From NCBI GenBank assembly GCA_016938735.1, contig JAFGUB010000010.1, forward strand, positions 20,494-84,493: a stretch of DNA of 64,000 bases, given 5' to 3'. Position 1 is the stretch's first letter; each line of letters opens with the position of its first letter. Shown here piece after piece: positions 26,540 through 35,549 of this stretch. The position numbers and the translations under genes are program-made. This stretch comes from Campylobacterales bacterium. GTDB taxonomy: Bacteria; Campylobacterota; Campylobacteria; Campylobacterales; Sulfurimonadaceae. Below the pieces are notes generated by a model. That model saw nothing but the letters and a program-made list of their open reading frames with translations, ran no database searches and was not told the DNA's origin.

Positions 26540-29188
26540 ATGTACCACAGAATTTTCCCCACTTTTTTAGCCGTACACGAACACTTCGTATCTCACCAAA
26601 ACGATATTATCTCGCTTTGGGTTGCCTCGCCTTCCGTTGATGAAATTCTAAGGCGCCACGCCATAGAGCCGGACTATTTTTCAGAACATTTCGCCTTACA
26701 TGTATTCCGTTACTTCATGCAGGTGATCCGCAGTGAAGTGATGATCGGCGATTGTCCCGTGATGGGCCGATTGTTGGAGTATTTTAAAGACCGCGATGTC
26801 AGTGCGCAGGAGCTTTTTGTGATCTGCACCCATTTTCGCAAAGCGATGCTCTCATTTGCCGGCAGCCTTGAATCATCAAACGGGCTGCTCGCAGAGGAGA
26901 TCATCGATCTGTTCGATCAGAATTTTGCGGGCGTTCTTAAGCGCTACACCGATACGATTTTCCAAAAAGAGCTCGAAATTGCCCGCAACGTCAAGCTGCT
27001 CGATGAGTACAAACGCGCCATCGACGAGAGCGCCATCGTCGCCAAAACCGATACTTCCGGCACCATCACCTACGTCAACGACAATTTCTGTACCCGTTCA
27101 CACTATAGCCGCGAGGAGCTTTTGGGGCTGCGGTGCGAGGCGCTGTGGGATGATCCTTCTTCGGTAGAAGAGATCAGGTCGTGTATGGGTAGAGGCGAGA
27201 TCTTTCACGACACCGTTGCCCTGTATAAAAAGAGCGGCGAACGCTGCTACGTCGATATGACGATGCTGCCGATCTACACCTTTGATGGCAGTGTCGGCGA
27301 ATATATGCAGATCAGCTACGAAGTGACCTCCTTGATTGAAGCGACCAGAGCCGCCGTAGCTGCAGGCGAGGCTAAAGAGCACTTTCTTTCGAATATGAGC
27401 CATGAGATCCGCACGCCGCTTAATGCGATTTTGGGATTTGTGGCGCTGCTTCAAGAGGAGGTGAGCAGCGAGCGGCATCGGCAGTTTCTCAATATTATCA
27501 GCAACAGCGGCGAGAATTTGCTTTCGATCATCAACGATATACTCGATTTTTCCAAGCTCCAAAACGGGGAGTTCACCATTGAACCCCGTCCCTTTAACAT
27601 TCACGAGCAGCTCAGCAAGACGCTCGAAATCTTTGTACCGGCGGCGCAAGAGCGGGAGATTACGCTGCTAAGCTACTTTGATCCTTCGATCCCGCATATA
27701 CTACACGCCGACATTTTGCGCTTGAAGCAGATCGTCTCCAACTTCATCAGCAATGCCATCAAATTTTCGCATCCGTATGCGCATGTGGAGGTGCGGGTCT
27801 CCTGTCGCGATGCACATCTGAATATTGATGTACGTGACTGGGGGATCGGGCTGAAAGCGGAGGATATTGAGCGGATTTTTGACCCGTTTTCACAAGTACA
27901 CGCCAGCATGGACCGCATCTACGGCGGTACGGGATTGGGGCTCTCCATTTGTAAAAAGCTGGCAGAACGCATGGGCGGTTCGATCAAGGTGGCGTCGCGC
28001 CTTGGCGAGGGGAGCACCTTTTCACTGGAACTGCCTGTTGGTGTGGGTGAATACTCAAGTCAGTATCTGTTTGATCCGACCCCCTTTCGCTCTTTACGCA
28101 TCGGCGTGATCAGTCTTAGAGGGGTGCAGAGCAAGATGCTTGACTCGCTCAACTACTACTTCGATTTTTTTGGCTTTGAGCGCCGTGTGATTGCGCCGCA
28201 TGAGGTACAAGGCTACGGTTTACTGCTCTTTGTCGATGAGGAGACGACGCCTCATATTTTAGCGCTGTTGCGCAGTTATGGTATGCCTATGATCGCCATC
28301 ATGAAACATCTCAGCGACCGATTCGATCAAGATCCGCAGATCACACCGCTTTTTTGTCCGATCTACTGTGCCAAAATTTACAACGCCTTTTTATCGGCGT
28401 TCCACCGATCCAAAGCCGATGATGGTCATCGCACATTAACGGCACATCGGCGTTTCAGCGGGCATCTTTTGGTGGCAGAAGACAATGAAGCCAATCAGGA
28501 GTTGATCAGAGCGATGCTTGAGCGTTATGGCCTTAGCTGCCGGATCGTCTCAAACGGTGATGATGCGGTGAGGGCGTATGAGCGGGAGGATTTTGATCTG
28601 GTCTTGATGGATGAGCAGATGCCGCTTAAAAACGGGCTTGAGGCGATGCGAGAGATGAAAGCCCTGCATCTGCGGTCGGATGGAGCGCATGCGCCGATCG
28701 TCGCGCTGACCGCCAATGTCATCAAAGGGGCTAAAGAGCGCGCTTTGATGGCCGGATATGACGCTTTTTTGGGTAAACCGGTGGTGGCAAAAGAGATGGA
28801 GCGCATCTTTGATCTCTACCTCAAGCAAGAGCCTTCGAGTGCACCGTTTTGTCTTGCGGTGCAACCGTCGGATGAACGGATTGATTATGCCGATTTGTGT
28901 GAGACGCTGCAACTTGAAGCTGATGCGATCCAGACGCTTTTGGAAGTCTATGCGCGTAAGATGCGCGACACGCTCCCCAAGTTGGAGGCAGCAACAGCGC
29001 AATGCGACTACAAAGCGGTTGCAAAGCTGGCCCACACGCTTCGCGGATCGAGCGCCAATTTTCGTTTTGAAGAGGTGGTGCAGCTTTTGGGGGTGATCGA
29101 GGAGAGCGCGGCAGCGGGGGATACGCAGTTCGCCTATGAAGAGGCGATAGCGGTGCTTAGAGAGCGTTTTGAGGCGCTGGGGCTTTAG
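26540..29188 (+). CDS. Hybrid sensor kinase: PAS-HisKA-HATPase-receiver-HPt
   Basis: 882 residues. Order: N-terminal all-helical sensor (1-145, RsbR-N/globin-like character), PAS (about 150-265), HisKA with SHEIRTPLNA (His about 288), HATPase_c (GGTGLGLSIC, about 470), a degenerate receiver-like segment (about 515-620), a true receiver (VAEDNEANQE; LVLMDEQMP with phospho-Asp), and HPt (LAHTLRGSSANF, about 835). This is a complete phosphorelay without membrane segments. The ATG lies inside a one-base variant of the palindrome (TTACATGTAC) and has no clear ribosome-binding site. It is convergent with the response regulator at 29185-29934. Confidence 0.9.
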   Translation: MYHRIFPTFLAVHEHFVSHQNDIISLWVASPSVDEILRRHAIEPDYFSEHFALHVFRYFMQVIRSEVMIGDCPVMGRLLEYFKDRDVSAQELFVICTHFRKAMLSFAGSLESSNGLLAEEIIDLFDQNFAGVLKRYTDTIFQKELEIARNVKLLDEYKRAIDESAIVAKTDTSGTITYVNDNFCTRSHYSREELLGLRCEALWDDPSSVEEIRSCMGRGEIFHDTVALYKKSGERCYVDMTMLPIYTFDGSVGEYMQISYEVTSLIEATRAAVAAGEAKEHFLSNMSHEIRTPLNAILGFVALLQEEVSSERHRQFLNIISNSGENLLSIINDILDFSKLQNGEFTIEPRPFNIHEQLSKTLEIFVPAAQEREITLLSYFDPSIPHILHADILRLKQIVSNFISNAIKFSHPYAHVEVRVSCRDAHLNIDVRDWGIGLKAEDIERIFDPFSQVHASMDRIYGGTGLGLSICKKLAERMGGSIKVASRLGEGSTFSLELPVGVGEYSSQYLFDPTPFRSLRIGVISLRGVQSKMLDSLNYYFDFFGFERRVIAPHEVQGYGLLLFVDEETTPHILALLRSYGMPMIAIMKHLSDRFDQDPQITPLFCPIYCAKIYNAFLSAFHRSKADDGHRTLTAHRRFSGHLLVAEDNEANQELIRAMLERYGLSCRIVSNGDDAVRAYEREDFDLVLMDEQMPLKNGLEAMREMKALHLRSDGAHAPIVALTANVIKGAKERALMAGYDAFLGKPVVAKEMERIFDLYLKQEPSSAPFCLAVQPSDERIDYADLCETLQLEADAIQTLLEVYARKMRDTLPKLEAATAQCDYKAVAKLAHTLRGSSANFRFEEVVQLLGVIEESAAAGDTQFAYEEAIAVLRERFEALGL

Positions 29189-29934
29189 GCTTCGATGTAG
29201 TAGCCGATTCCCGAAGCGTTTTTGATAATGTTGGTGGGCAGTTTGTTGCGCAGCCGTCACACCAGGGTGCGCACGCTGTTTTCGGTCGCTTTGTTGTCAT
29301 CCCAGACATATTTGATCACCTGCTCGAAGGTGGTGACGTTGCCAAGTTGGGCGACCAGCAGGCGGATAAAGGCGTTCTCTTTGCGGGTGAGTTTGATCTT
29401 TTTGTTTTCAAAAAAGGTTTCGCAGACGCTGATGTCGAGGTGGTACTCGTTGCCGAAAGGGACAATGGGCTTGTCTTCGAGCTTTTTGGCGTAGAGGAGC
29501 TTTTCGAGGCTGCTTTTATTTTGGCGTAGCGTGTTGATGCTGTTTTGGCGCTTTTGCTCCTCTTTATGCCGATGCAGCGCCATCACGATGGTGGCGTGCA
29601 GGCCGCTGGGTTCAAAGGGTTTGATGATGTAGCCGTAGGGCTCGGTGAGCTTCGCTTGCTCGATGATGTCGTTGTCGGTATGGGCGGTGAGGAAAATAAA
29701 AGGTTTTTTGTAGAGCTCGTTGATGTGGGCAGCAAGGTCGATGCCGTCAAGTCCCTCTTGCAGCGAGATGTCGATAAAGATGACATCGGGATTGTAGATC
29801 TTGATCTTGCTGCGGGCCAAAGAGGCATCGTCGGTGATACCGACCACTTCGTACTCCTGTTTCTCAAGCGAGAGCCTGAGATGCGTTGCGGTGACTTCGT
29901 CGTCTTCAACAATCAAAACTTTTGTCTTTTGCAC
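29185..29934 (-). pseudogene. OmpR-type response regulator interrupted by an in-frame TGA
   Basis: The start is GTG 29934 (AGAGGATCAAC upstream). A receiver domain (VLIVEDDEVT, then VIFIDISLQEG with the phospho-Asp) is followed by a winged-helix DNA-binding domain. The frame meets TGA at 29257-29259, just after NSVRTLV. Reading on in the same frame gives 23 more residues, RLRNKLPTNIIKNASGIGYY plus IEA, then TAA at 29185-29187: exactly the missing end of the winged helix. One base change (TGG or CGA to TGA) explains it. The made protein would stop in the recognition helix and probably not bind DNA, unless there is read-through or a sequencing error. Confidence 0.8.
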
Positions 29935-30102
29935 GTTGATCCTCTGTAAACGCTGTATGGATGATCGATGATAACAAAAGGTTGATAAATTATAAATTAT
30001 TATGTATGTAAATGGCGATAAAATTGTGATATGTTTCAATAATTCACCTGTGAAGATGGCTTAACCCTCGCTTCAACCCCACGCGCTATAATCGCAAAAT
30101 CC

Positions 30103-30112
30103 TTACATGTAA
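30103..30112. repeat. TTACATGTAA palindrome in the hemN leader
   Basis: Perfect copy 9 bp before the hemN ATG, just after a TATAAT (30087-30092). It occupies the spot where a ribosome-binding site would be, so it could influence hemN translation. Confidence 0.8.
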
Positions 30113-30121
30113 AGTAATATC

Positions 30122-31492
30122 ATGCTCGATTTTGCCAAATTTACCCAATACTCCAAGCCCGGACCGCGCTATACCAGCTATCCGACCGCACTGGAGTTTG
30201 GTAGCGCTTTTAGCTATGAGCGCTACATTCATAAGCTCGAAACCCAAGAGCGCAGCCATCCGCTTTCGCTCTACATTCACCTGCCGTTTTGCCGCAACGC
30301 CTGTTATTTCTGCGGCTGTAACGTCGTCTTCACCTCCCGCGAAGATAAAAAAGAGCGTTATATCGACTACCTTGAGCGCGAACTCGACTTGCTCGCAAAG
30401 CATGTGGATACGACGCGCGAAGTGATCCAGATGCACTTTGGTGGCGGGACGCCCACCTTTTTTGATGCGCCGCAGCTAGAGCGCATCATTGCGATGATTC
30501 GATCGACTTTTAAAAACTTCTCGCGTGATGCGGAGGTGAGCTGCGAGATCGATCCGCGCCATATCGACGAAGCGCAGATGAAGGTATTGCAAGGTGGCGG
30601 GTTTAACCGTGTGAGCTTCGGGATTCAGGATTTTAACCCCAAAGTCCAAGAGGCGGTCCACCGCATCCAGCCTTATGAAGCCACCAAAGCGGCGATGGAG
30701 CTGGCGCGCGCGTGTGGGATGAAGAGCGTCAATGTCGATCTGATCTACGGACTGCCGTTTCAGAGTCTCGCTACTTTTAAGGAGACACTTGAACTCGCCG
30801 TATCGCTCGATCCCGATCGCTTTGCGGTCTTCAACTACGCCCATGTGCCGTGGCTCAAAAAGACGATGCGGAAAATTGATGAGACGACCCTGCCGCGCCC
30901 CGATGAGAAGCTCTCTATTATGCGCCATACCATCGATTTTATGAGTGAGCGCGGTTATCAAATGATCGGGATGGATCACTTCGCCAAACCGCATGATGAG
31001 CTCTTTTTGGCCATCGAAAAAGGCGAGTTGCACCGTAATTTCCAAGGCTACACCACCAAAGGGGGTGCGGATCTTATCGGGATCGGGCTGACCTCCATCG
31101 GCGAAGGCGCGGCGGATTATAATGCGCAGAACTTCAAGGAGATGACGCAGTATGAAGCGGCGATTGACGCTGGGCTGCTCCCATTTGAGCGCGGTGTAGA
31201 GCTGAGTGAGGATGACAAGATCCGACAGTACGTCATCATGGAGCTGATGAGCAATTTCAAACTCGACATCAAGCGTTTCGAATCCAGATTCGGGGTGGTT
31301 TTTGCCGAGTATTTCGCCGATGCGATTGAAGCGCTACGCCCGATGGAGGCCGATGAACTGCTTGGCATCACCGCAGAAGCCCTTACATGTAAGCCCACGG
31401 GAACCCTGCTGATCCGCAATATCGCCATGCCTTTTGATGCCTACATGAAGCGCCATGCGCAAAACCAAAAAACCTTTTCCAAGACGGTGTGA
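30122..31492 (+). CDS. hemN: Oxygen-independent coproporphyrinogen III oxidase
   Basis: 456 residues. The radical-SAM motif is CRNACYFCGC (CxxxCxxC, about 59-68), preceded by PRYTSYPTA, the HemN-specific N-terminus, and with FGGGTPT binding SAM. It decarboxylates coproporphyrinogen III to protoporphyrinogen IX in haem synthesis, fitting the cytochrome-rich context. Full length for the family. A perfect TTACATGTAA at 31383 encodes LTCK. The downstream Fe-S gene starts 2 bp after its stop. Confidence 0.95.
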   Translation: MLDFAKFTQYSKPGPRYTSYPTALEFGSAFSYERYIHKLETQERSHPLSLYIHLPFCRNACYFCGCNVVFTSREDKKERYIDYLERELDLLAKHVDTTREVIQMHFGGGTPTFFDAPQLERIIAMIRSTFKNFSRDAEVSCEIDPRHIDEAQMKVLQGGGFNRVSFGIQDFNPKVQEAVHRIQPYEATKAAMELARACGMKSVNVDLIYGLPFQSLATFKETLELAVSLDPDRFAVFNYAHVPWLKKTMRKIDETTLPRPDEKLSIMRHTIDFMSERGYQMIGMDHFAKPHDELFLAIEKGELHRNFQGYTTKGGADLIGIGLTSIGEGAADYNAQNFKEMTQYEAAIDAGLLPFERGVELSEDDKIRQYVIMELMSNFKLDIKRFESRFGVVFAEYFADAIEALRPMEADELLGITAEALTCKPTGTLLIRNIAMPFDAYMKRHAQNQKTFSKTV

Positions 31493-31493
31493 G

Positions 31494-32774
31494 ATGAAAC
31501 GACCCGAAGAGATCTTTAACTTTGCCGAGACGGCCGATGCCTGTGTTAAATGCGGCAAGTGCATCCCCGTCTGTACCATCCACAACGTCAACCCCGATGA
31601 GGTGACCAGCCCGCGCGGTTTTATCGATCTGCTAGGCGCGTATCAAAAAGGGTATCTGGAGTTAGACCGCAACGCCAAAGATATTTTTGAGAGCTGCTTT
31701 TTGTGTACTAACTGCGTCGATGTCTGTCCCAAGGCGCTGCCCACCGATATGGTAATCGAGCAGGTGCGCGCCGATCTGGCCGAAATCTATGGCATCGCGT
31801 GGTACAAACGGGCCTTTTTCTATCTCCTGCGCCACCGCACGCTGATGGATATGCTCTTTAAAATGGGCTACGTCTTTCAGACCTGCGGCTTTAAGATTCA
31901 TGCTGAAAAAAGCTCCATGGAGCCGCGTTTTACGCTACCCGTCATCAAAAAAGATCGCTTGTTGCCGAGCATGGGCAAAACTTCATTTTTAAACAGCTAC
32001 CCCGAGCAGACGCATAACGGCGGCAAGCGCAAAGTGGCGATCTTTATCGGCTGTCTGGCCAACTACAACTACACGAGCATCGGCGATAGTCTTATGAAGA
32101 TTTTAAAGGCGCTGGATATCGACGTGATGATCCCCAAAAAACAGCTCTGCTGCGGGGCACCGGCCTATTTCACCGGAGATTTTGACACCGTGCGCCACAA
32201 CGCCCAAAAAAATATCCGCTATTTTGAGAGCTTTATCGACGATGTCGAGGCGATCATCATCCCCGAGGCTACATGTAGCGCCATGATCAAGGTCGATTAT
32301 GAGCACTTTTTTCATGATGACCCGGAATACAAAGCCCGCGCAACGGCGCTCAAAGGGAAGATTTTTATGGCGACCGAGTGGCTAGAACAGCACACCCACC
32401 TGCGCACACTGCTCTCCTCCAAGCCCAAAAAAGCCTTACATGTAACCTACCATGACCCTTGCCACGCCCGCAAAATGCAAGGCATCTATCAAGAGCCGCG
32501 CCGCCTCATCGCGCAAAACTACACCATCAAAGAGATGAGCGATCCCAACGCCTGCTGCGGCTTTGGGGGCGTAACCATGCAGACCGAAAAATTCCACTTC
32601 GCCCAGGCGGCGGGTCGCCCCAAGGCGGCCATGATCGAGCAAAGCGGCGCCAGTGTGGTCGCGGCGGAGTGTTCGGCGTGTCGCATGCAGATCACCAATT
32701 CGCTCTTTGAAGCCGAGGTCAACGCACATTTTAAAAATCCGATTGAGTTGATTGCAGAGGCGTTAGAAGGTTAG
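31494..32774 (+). CDS. Fe-S oxidoreductase of the GlpC/HdrD/LutA (CCG) type
   Basis: 426 residues from the ATG at 31494; the frame is open further upstream inside hemN. Two [4Fe-4S] motifs: ACVKCGKCIPVCTIH and CFLCTNCVDVCPKALP. Two CCG domains: LCCGAPAYF and ACCGFGGVT. Such proteins shuttle electrons for lactate, glycolate, glycerol-3-phosphate or heterodisulfide-type reactions, here without an adjacent catalytic partner. It is coupled to hemN and is convergent (4-bp overlap) with the small membrane protein. It carries a perfect palindrome at 32436 and a variant, CTACATGTAG, at 32270. Confidence 0.88.
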   Translation: MKRPEEIFNFAETADACVKCGKCIPVCTIHNVNPDEVTSPRGFIDLLGAYQKGYLELDRNAKDIFESCFLCTNCVDVCPKALPTDMVIEQVRADLAEIYGIAWYKRAFFYLLRHRTLMDMLFKMGYVFQTCGFKIHAEKSSMEPRFTLPVIKKDRLLPSMGKTSFLNSYPEQTHNGGKRKVAIFIGCLANYNYTSIGDSLMKILKALDIDVMIPKKQLCCGAPAYFTGDFDTVRHNAQKNIRYFESFIDDVEAIIIPEATCSAMIKVDYEHFFHDDPEYKARATALKGKIFMATEWLEQHTHLRTLLSSKPKKALHVTYHDPCHARKMQGIYQEPRRLIAQNYTIKEMSDPNACCGFGGVTMQTEKFHFAQAAGRPKAAMIEQSGASVVAAECSACRMQITNSLFEAEVNAHFKNPIELIAEALEG

Positions 32775-32959
32775 GATCGATCATGGCGCTTGAGATAGTA
32801 CAGCAGCGCCATCGAGATAAGTCCGCCCGGAAGCCAAAAATAGCCTTGGTAGCGCAAAGAAGGAACGTCGTAGAGGGTACCTACGACGAGAAAAAGAAGG
32901 CCGAGCAGGGCGAAGGTAGCCGCTGAGGCCATCATCCCCCAAGCAGTGTAGTGACGCAT
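32771..32959 (-). CDS. Two-span small membrane protein
   Basis: 62 residues with two hydrophobic segments (about 8-28 and 39-56) and a basic C-terminus (LKRHDRS). No family recognised. It starts 7 bp after the DUF805 stop, so the two form one transcript, and its 3' end overlaps the convergent Fe-S gene by 4 bp. Confidence 0.65.
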   Translation of the reverse strand: MRHYTAWGMMASAATFALLGLLFLVVGTLYDVPSLRYQGYFWLPGGLISMALLYYLKRHDRS

Positions 32960-32966
32960 CTAAGCC

Positions 32967-33311
32967 TCAATAAGGCGCTGTGGGCGCAGATGCTCCATAA
33001 GCGTTCTCACCCTCTTCGCTTTTCAAGACGTAGAAGTAGATCAGTACAAAGAGGCCCAGAACCGGGATGAGACCAACCAGTAACCACCAGCCGCTTTTGC
33101 CGATATCGTGCATACGGCGTATACCTACGGCGATGCTAGGCACCAAAACGGCCAACGCGTAGATGAGTCCAAGTGTTTCAGAGAGTACATTGAGGATAAG
33201 CGATACCAAAAAGTGCGCCAGAATAAAAAACCAAATCTCTGCCCGCCCCGCACGACCTGTGAATCCGGTGTAGTTTTTCAACACCGATAGATACCAATTG
33301 ACCATCTCCAT
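32967..33311 (-). CDS. DUF805 family inner-membrane protein
   Basis: 114 residues from the ATG at 33311, chosen because GGAGTGCGCT lies upstream and the protein then begins MEMVNWYLSVLKNYTGFTGR, the normal DUF805 start. The family signature GRAGRAEIWFF and the later VGIRRMHDIGKSGWWLL are both present, with three to four transmembrane segments. Function of the family is unknown. It follows the TMEM43 gene after a 122-bp gap with a hairpin. Confidence 0.88.
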   Translation of the reverse strand: MEMVNWYLSVLKNYTGFTGRAGRAEIWFFILAHFLVSLILNVLSETLGLIYALAVLVPSIAVGIRRMHDIGKSGWWLLVGLIPVLGLFVLIYFYVLKSEEGENAYGASAPTAPY

Positions 33312-33424
33312 AGCGCACTCCATCTTGTGAAATTGCACTTATCATAGCATACGGTGCTTATATGTACCTATTTTTATGATTACGAATATGGTTGTATATG
33401 AGCTTTGATCGTGCTTTGGTATTT

Positions 33425-33452
33425 GCAAAGCCCCTACTCGGGTTGGCTTTGC
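33425..33452. terminator. Hairpin at the TMEM43 gene end
   Basis: GCAAAGCC (33425-33432) and GGCTTTGC (33445-33452) form a perfect 8-bp stem with a 12-nt loop that contains the TMEM43 stop codon. No U-run follows on the minus strand. The next 110 bp hold no gene. Confidence 0.4.
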
Positions 33453-34606
33453 GGCGGCGTTCTTTTCCATTGGGGCTGGGCAGTTTCGTCTGTTTTAGCG
33501 CGTGTTCTTGCCCAGTAGATGAGCCCTGCGACAAGCAGCAGCAAGATACCCGTGAGCCACGGACGATACATAAACCACGCAATCACGATGATGCCGCCGC
33601 CGAATATTAGCGTCAGTATGGCAGAAACAAGCGCGGTGCCCGTACCGACCAGATTGCCCAAAAAGGGAACGACCGATGCCAGCGTCGCAATCGGTCCCAT
33701 GATGAGCAAAAAACCGCTGAACATTAAAAAGAGCCCAAGTGCGCGCAAACCCCATGCCAGAAGCGTGTTTTCATGTTCCGCCTGAGCGAAAATCGCTTCA
33801 GCGCTATGGTTCCCTGAGACGACGAAGCCGATGTCATTGCCGTTTGGCAGCGTGTGGTAGCCGAGGTTTTTTTGCGCACCCTGATCAGCGACGATGCTAA
33901 ATGGTCCGTCGGGAATGATGGTGTAGCTGATGCGTAGATCGCCCACCTGCGGTGCGGAGGGATCGGCTCCGATATAGAGCGCGTCGCCCTGCAGGGTTGC
34001 GGCGGTCGCGGTTTCGATGCTTTGGGGGAGAAAATCACGCCATCCGTCGGCCTCGTCAAGCAGTTCGGGTGCAAGCGTAAAGTCGCCGATGGTAGCCGTC
34101 GCGCCGAACTGATCATCCGAATAGGGAAAAGAGGGGTTGGTATGTTCGGCAGATTGTCTAAAACCGGCAGAGTTGATGTGGGTGCTGCTCCATGTCGTCT
34201 CATAGCGGTAGGTTTTTGTGGTGGTCTCCTTGCCGCCGAGCTCCTGTTTGGTCTCTTCGCTCACCTCTTCGCGCCACTGATACATGGCCACATCGCGTTT
34301 GAGCAGGATCCCCTGAGCATGCACGCCAAAGAGGGGGTCAAAAAGTGCGCCGCCATGCAGTGCGCCGCTGATGTGTATCGGTTTGCCGTTGTTTTGAGGG
34401 TCAAAAACCGGCTCCGGAAGCGAGAGGGTCGCGGCAAGACCCGCAGAGAGCGTTTCGGTGCGCTCAACCGTGCGCCCCTCATTCCACCAGAGTAAAACAG
34501 TAGCGCCGATGAGCAGCGCCACGCCAAAGAGTATCCCCTTGAGCGACTCACCCAGACGCGAGCCGTAAGAGCGGGTTGTCGTTTCGGTAAAACTATCCTG
34601 TGCCAT
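33434..34606 (-). CDS. TMEM43 family membrane protein
   Basis: 390 residues. One transmembrane helix near the N-terminus (about 22-42), followed by the family motif LLWWNEGRTVE, a large soluble domain of about 230 residues, and three closely spaced hydrophobic helices at about 285-365. This is the TMEM43/LUMA layout known also in eukaryotes. Bacterial members are uncharacterised. The start is 2 bp after the AIM24 stop, so the two are translationally linked. Confidence 0.87.
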   Translation of the reverse strand: MAQDSFTETTTRSYGSRLGESLKGILFGVALLIGATVLLWWNEGRTVERTETLSAGLAATLSLPEPVFDPQNNGKPIHISGALHGGALFDPLFGVHAQGILLKRDVAMYQWREEVSEETKQELGGKETTTKTYRYETTWSSTHINSAGFRQSAEHTNPSFPYSDDQFGATATIGDFTLAPELLDEADGWRDFLPQSIETATAATLQGDALYIGADPSAPQVGDLRISYTIIPDGPFSIVADQGAQKNLGYHTLPNGNDIGFVVSGNHSAEAIFAQAEHENTLLAWGLRALGLFLMFSGFLLIMGPIATLASVVPFLGNLVGTGTALVSAILTLIFGGGIIVIAWFMYRPWLTGILLLLVAGLIYWARTRAKTDETAQPQWKRTPPQSQPE

Positions 34607-34608
34607 GA

Positions 34609-35394
34609 TCAGCGCTCAAACATGCCGGCAATGCCGCCAAGTACCGAGCCTTCGCCCTGATCGCTTCCGCCGCCTGAAGGTGCGCTGCGGATGACGCGCT
34701 CTGCCAAACGTGAAAACGGCAAACTCTGCAGATAGACACTGCCGTGCCCGCGCAGCGTGGCGAGAAAGAGCCCTTCGCCGCCAAAGATCATCGACTTGAG
34801 GTTGCCCGCTTTTTGAATGTCAAAGTCGATGCCCGGCGTGTAGGCGACCAGACAGCCGGTATCGACAAAGAGCGTTTCACCTTTGAGCTCTTTTTTCACG
34901 ATGGTGCCGCCCGCGTGCAAAAAGGCCATGCCGTCTCCGCGCAGCCGCTCCATAATGAAGCCTTCGCCCCCAAAAAAACCACGCCCAAGCTTGCGGCTAA
35001 AGGAGATGTCAAGCTGTGTGCCCAGTGCGGCGCACAAAAAGGCATCTTTCTGGCAGATGATCTCGTTTTCATGTTCAGCCATGTCAAGCGCTATGATCTT
35101 GCCCGGAAACGGCGCACCGAACGCGATGCGTTTTTTGCCGCTGCCTTTGTTGGTAAAGTGGGTCATAAAGAGCGACTCGCCCGTAATCATGCGCTTTCCG
35201 GCACCAAGCATGGTGTCAAAAAAACCGCTGCTCGTCTTGGAACCGTCGCCCATCTTCGTTTCAAACACAATGCCATCATCCATCCACGACATCGCGCCCG
35301 CTTCGGCGATGACCGTTTCGCCCGGATCAAGCTCCACCTCGACAACCTGCAGGTCGTCTCCCATAATTTCATAATCGACTTCGTGACATACCAT
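34609..35394 (-). CDS. AIM24 family protein (TIGR00266)
   Basis: 261 residues, beta-rich (double-stranded beta-helix-like), with the family pattern [20 protein letters not shown] near the N-terminus and [19 protein letters not shown] near the C-terminus. A Gly/Ser-rich tail ends the protein. Related to yeast mitochondrial Aim24 and bacterial YdjI-type membrane-associated proteins; molecular role unknown. AAAGGAG precedes the ATG. It is followed directly by the TMEM43 gene. Confidence 0.9.
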   Translation of the reverse strand: MVCHEVDYEIMGDDLQVVEVELDPGETVIAEAGAMSWMDDGIVFETKMGDGSKTSSGFFDTMLGAGKRMITGESLFMTHFTNKGSGKKRIAFGAPFPGKIIALDMAEHENEIICQKDAFLCAALGTQLDISFSRKLGRGFFGGEGFIMERLRGDGMAFLHAGGTIVKKELKGETLFVDTGCLVAYTPGIDFDIQKAGNLKSMIFGGEGLFLATLRGHGSVYLQSLPFSRLAERVIRSAPSGGGSDQGEGSVLGGIAGMFER

Positions 35395-35417
35395 TAGTGA
35401 CTCCTTTGAATTTTGGT

Positions 35418-35549
35418 TTATTGTAACAAAATATGGTTGCCATTTGCCTCTAGCGAGCGTTGTGGATCTGGTTCCCAGAGGCCAACGGGCGGTGTTGCAA
35501 AAAGGCTTACATGTAAAGCCAGAATCAGAAGTAAAAATCGTAGTCTCAT
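35418..35549 (-). CDS. 43-residue secreted peptide coupled to DUF3137 gene
   Basis: The frame reads [20 protein letters not shown] at its start, a signal peptide with likely cleavage after LFA, leaving about 25 mature residues ([13 protein letters not shown] onward). AAAGGAGACCCC precedes the ATG, and the ATG overlaps the DUF3137 stop in an ATGA, so translation is coupled. The palindrome at 35507 lies inside it as ALHVS and is part of the hydrophobic core. No homologue recognised; it could also be the remnant of a longer exported protein. Confidence 0.6.
   Translation of the reverse strand: MRLRFLLLILALHVSLFATPPVGLWEPDPQRSLEANGNHILLQ

Noticed and set aside
29257..29259. TGA as a recoded sense codon
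   Set aside because: Other genes here end at TGA (for example the DUF58 gene at 3038-3040), and nothing resembling a selenocysteine element is seen; a mutation or read error is simpler.
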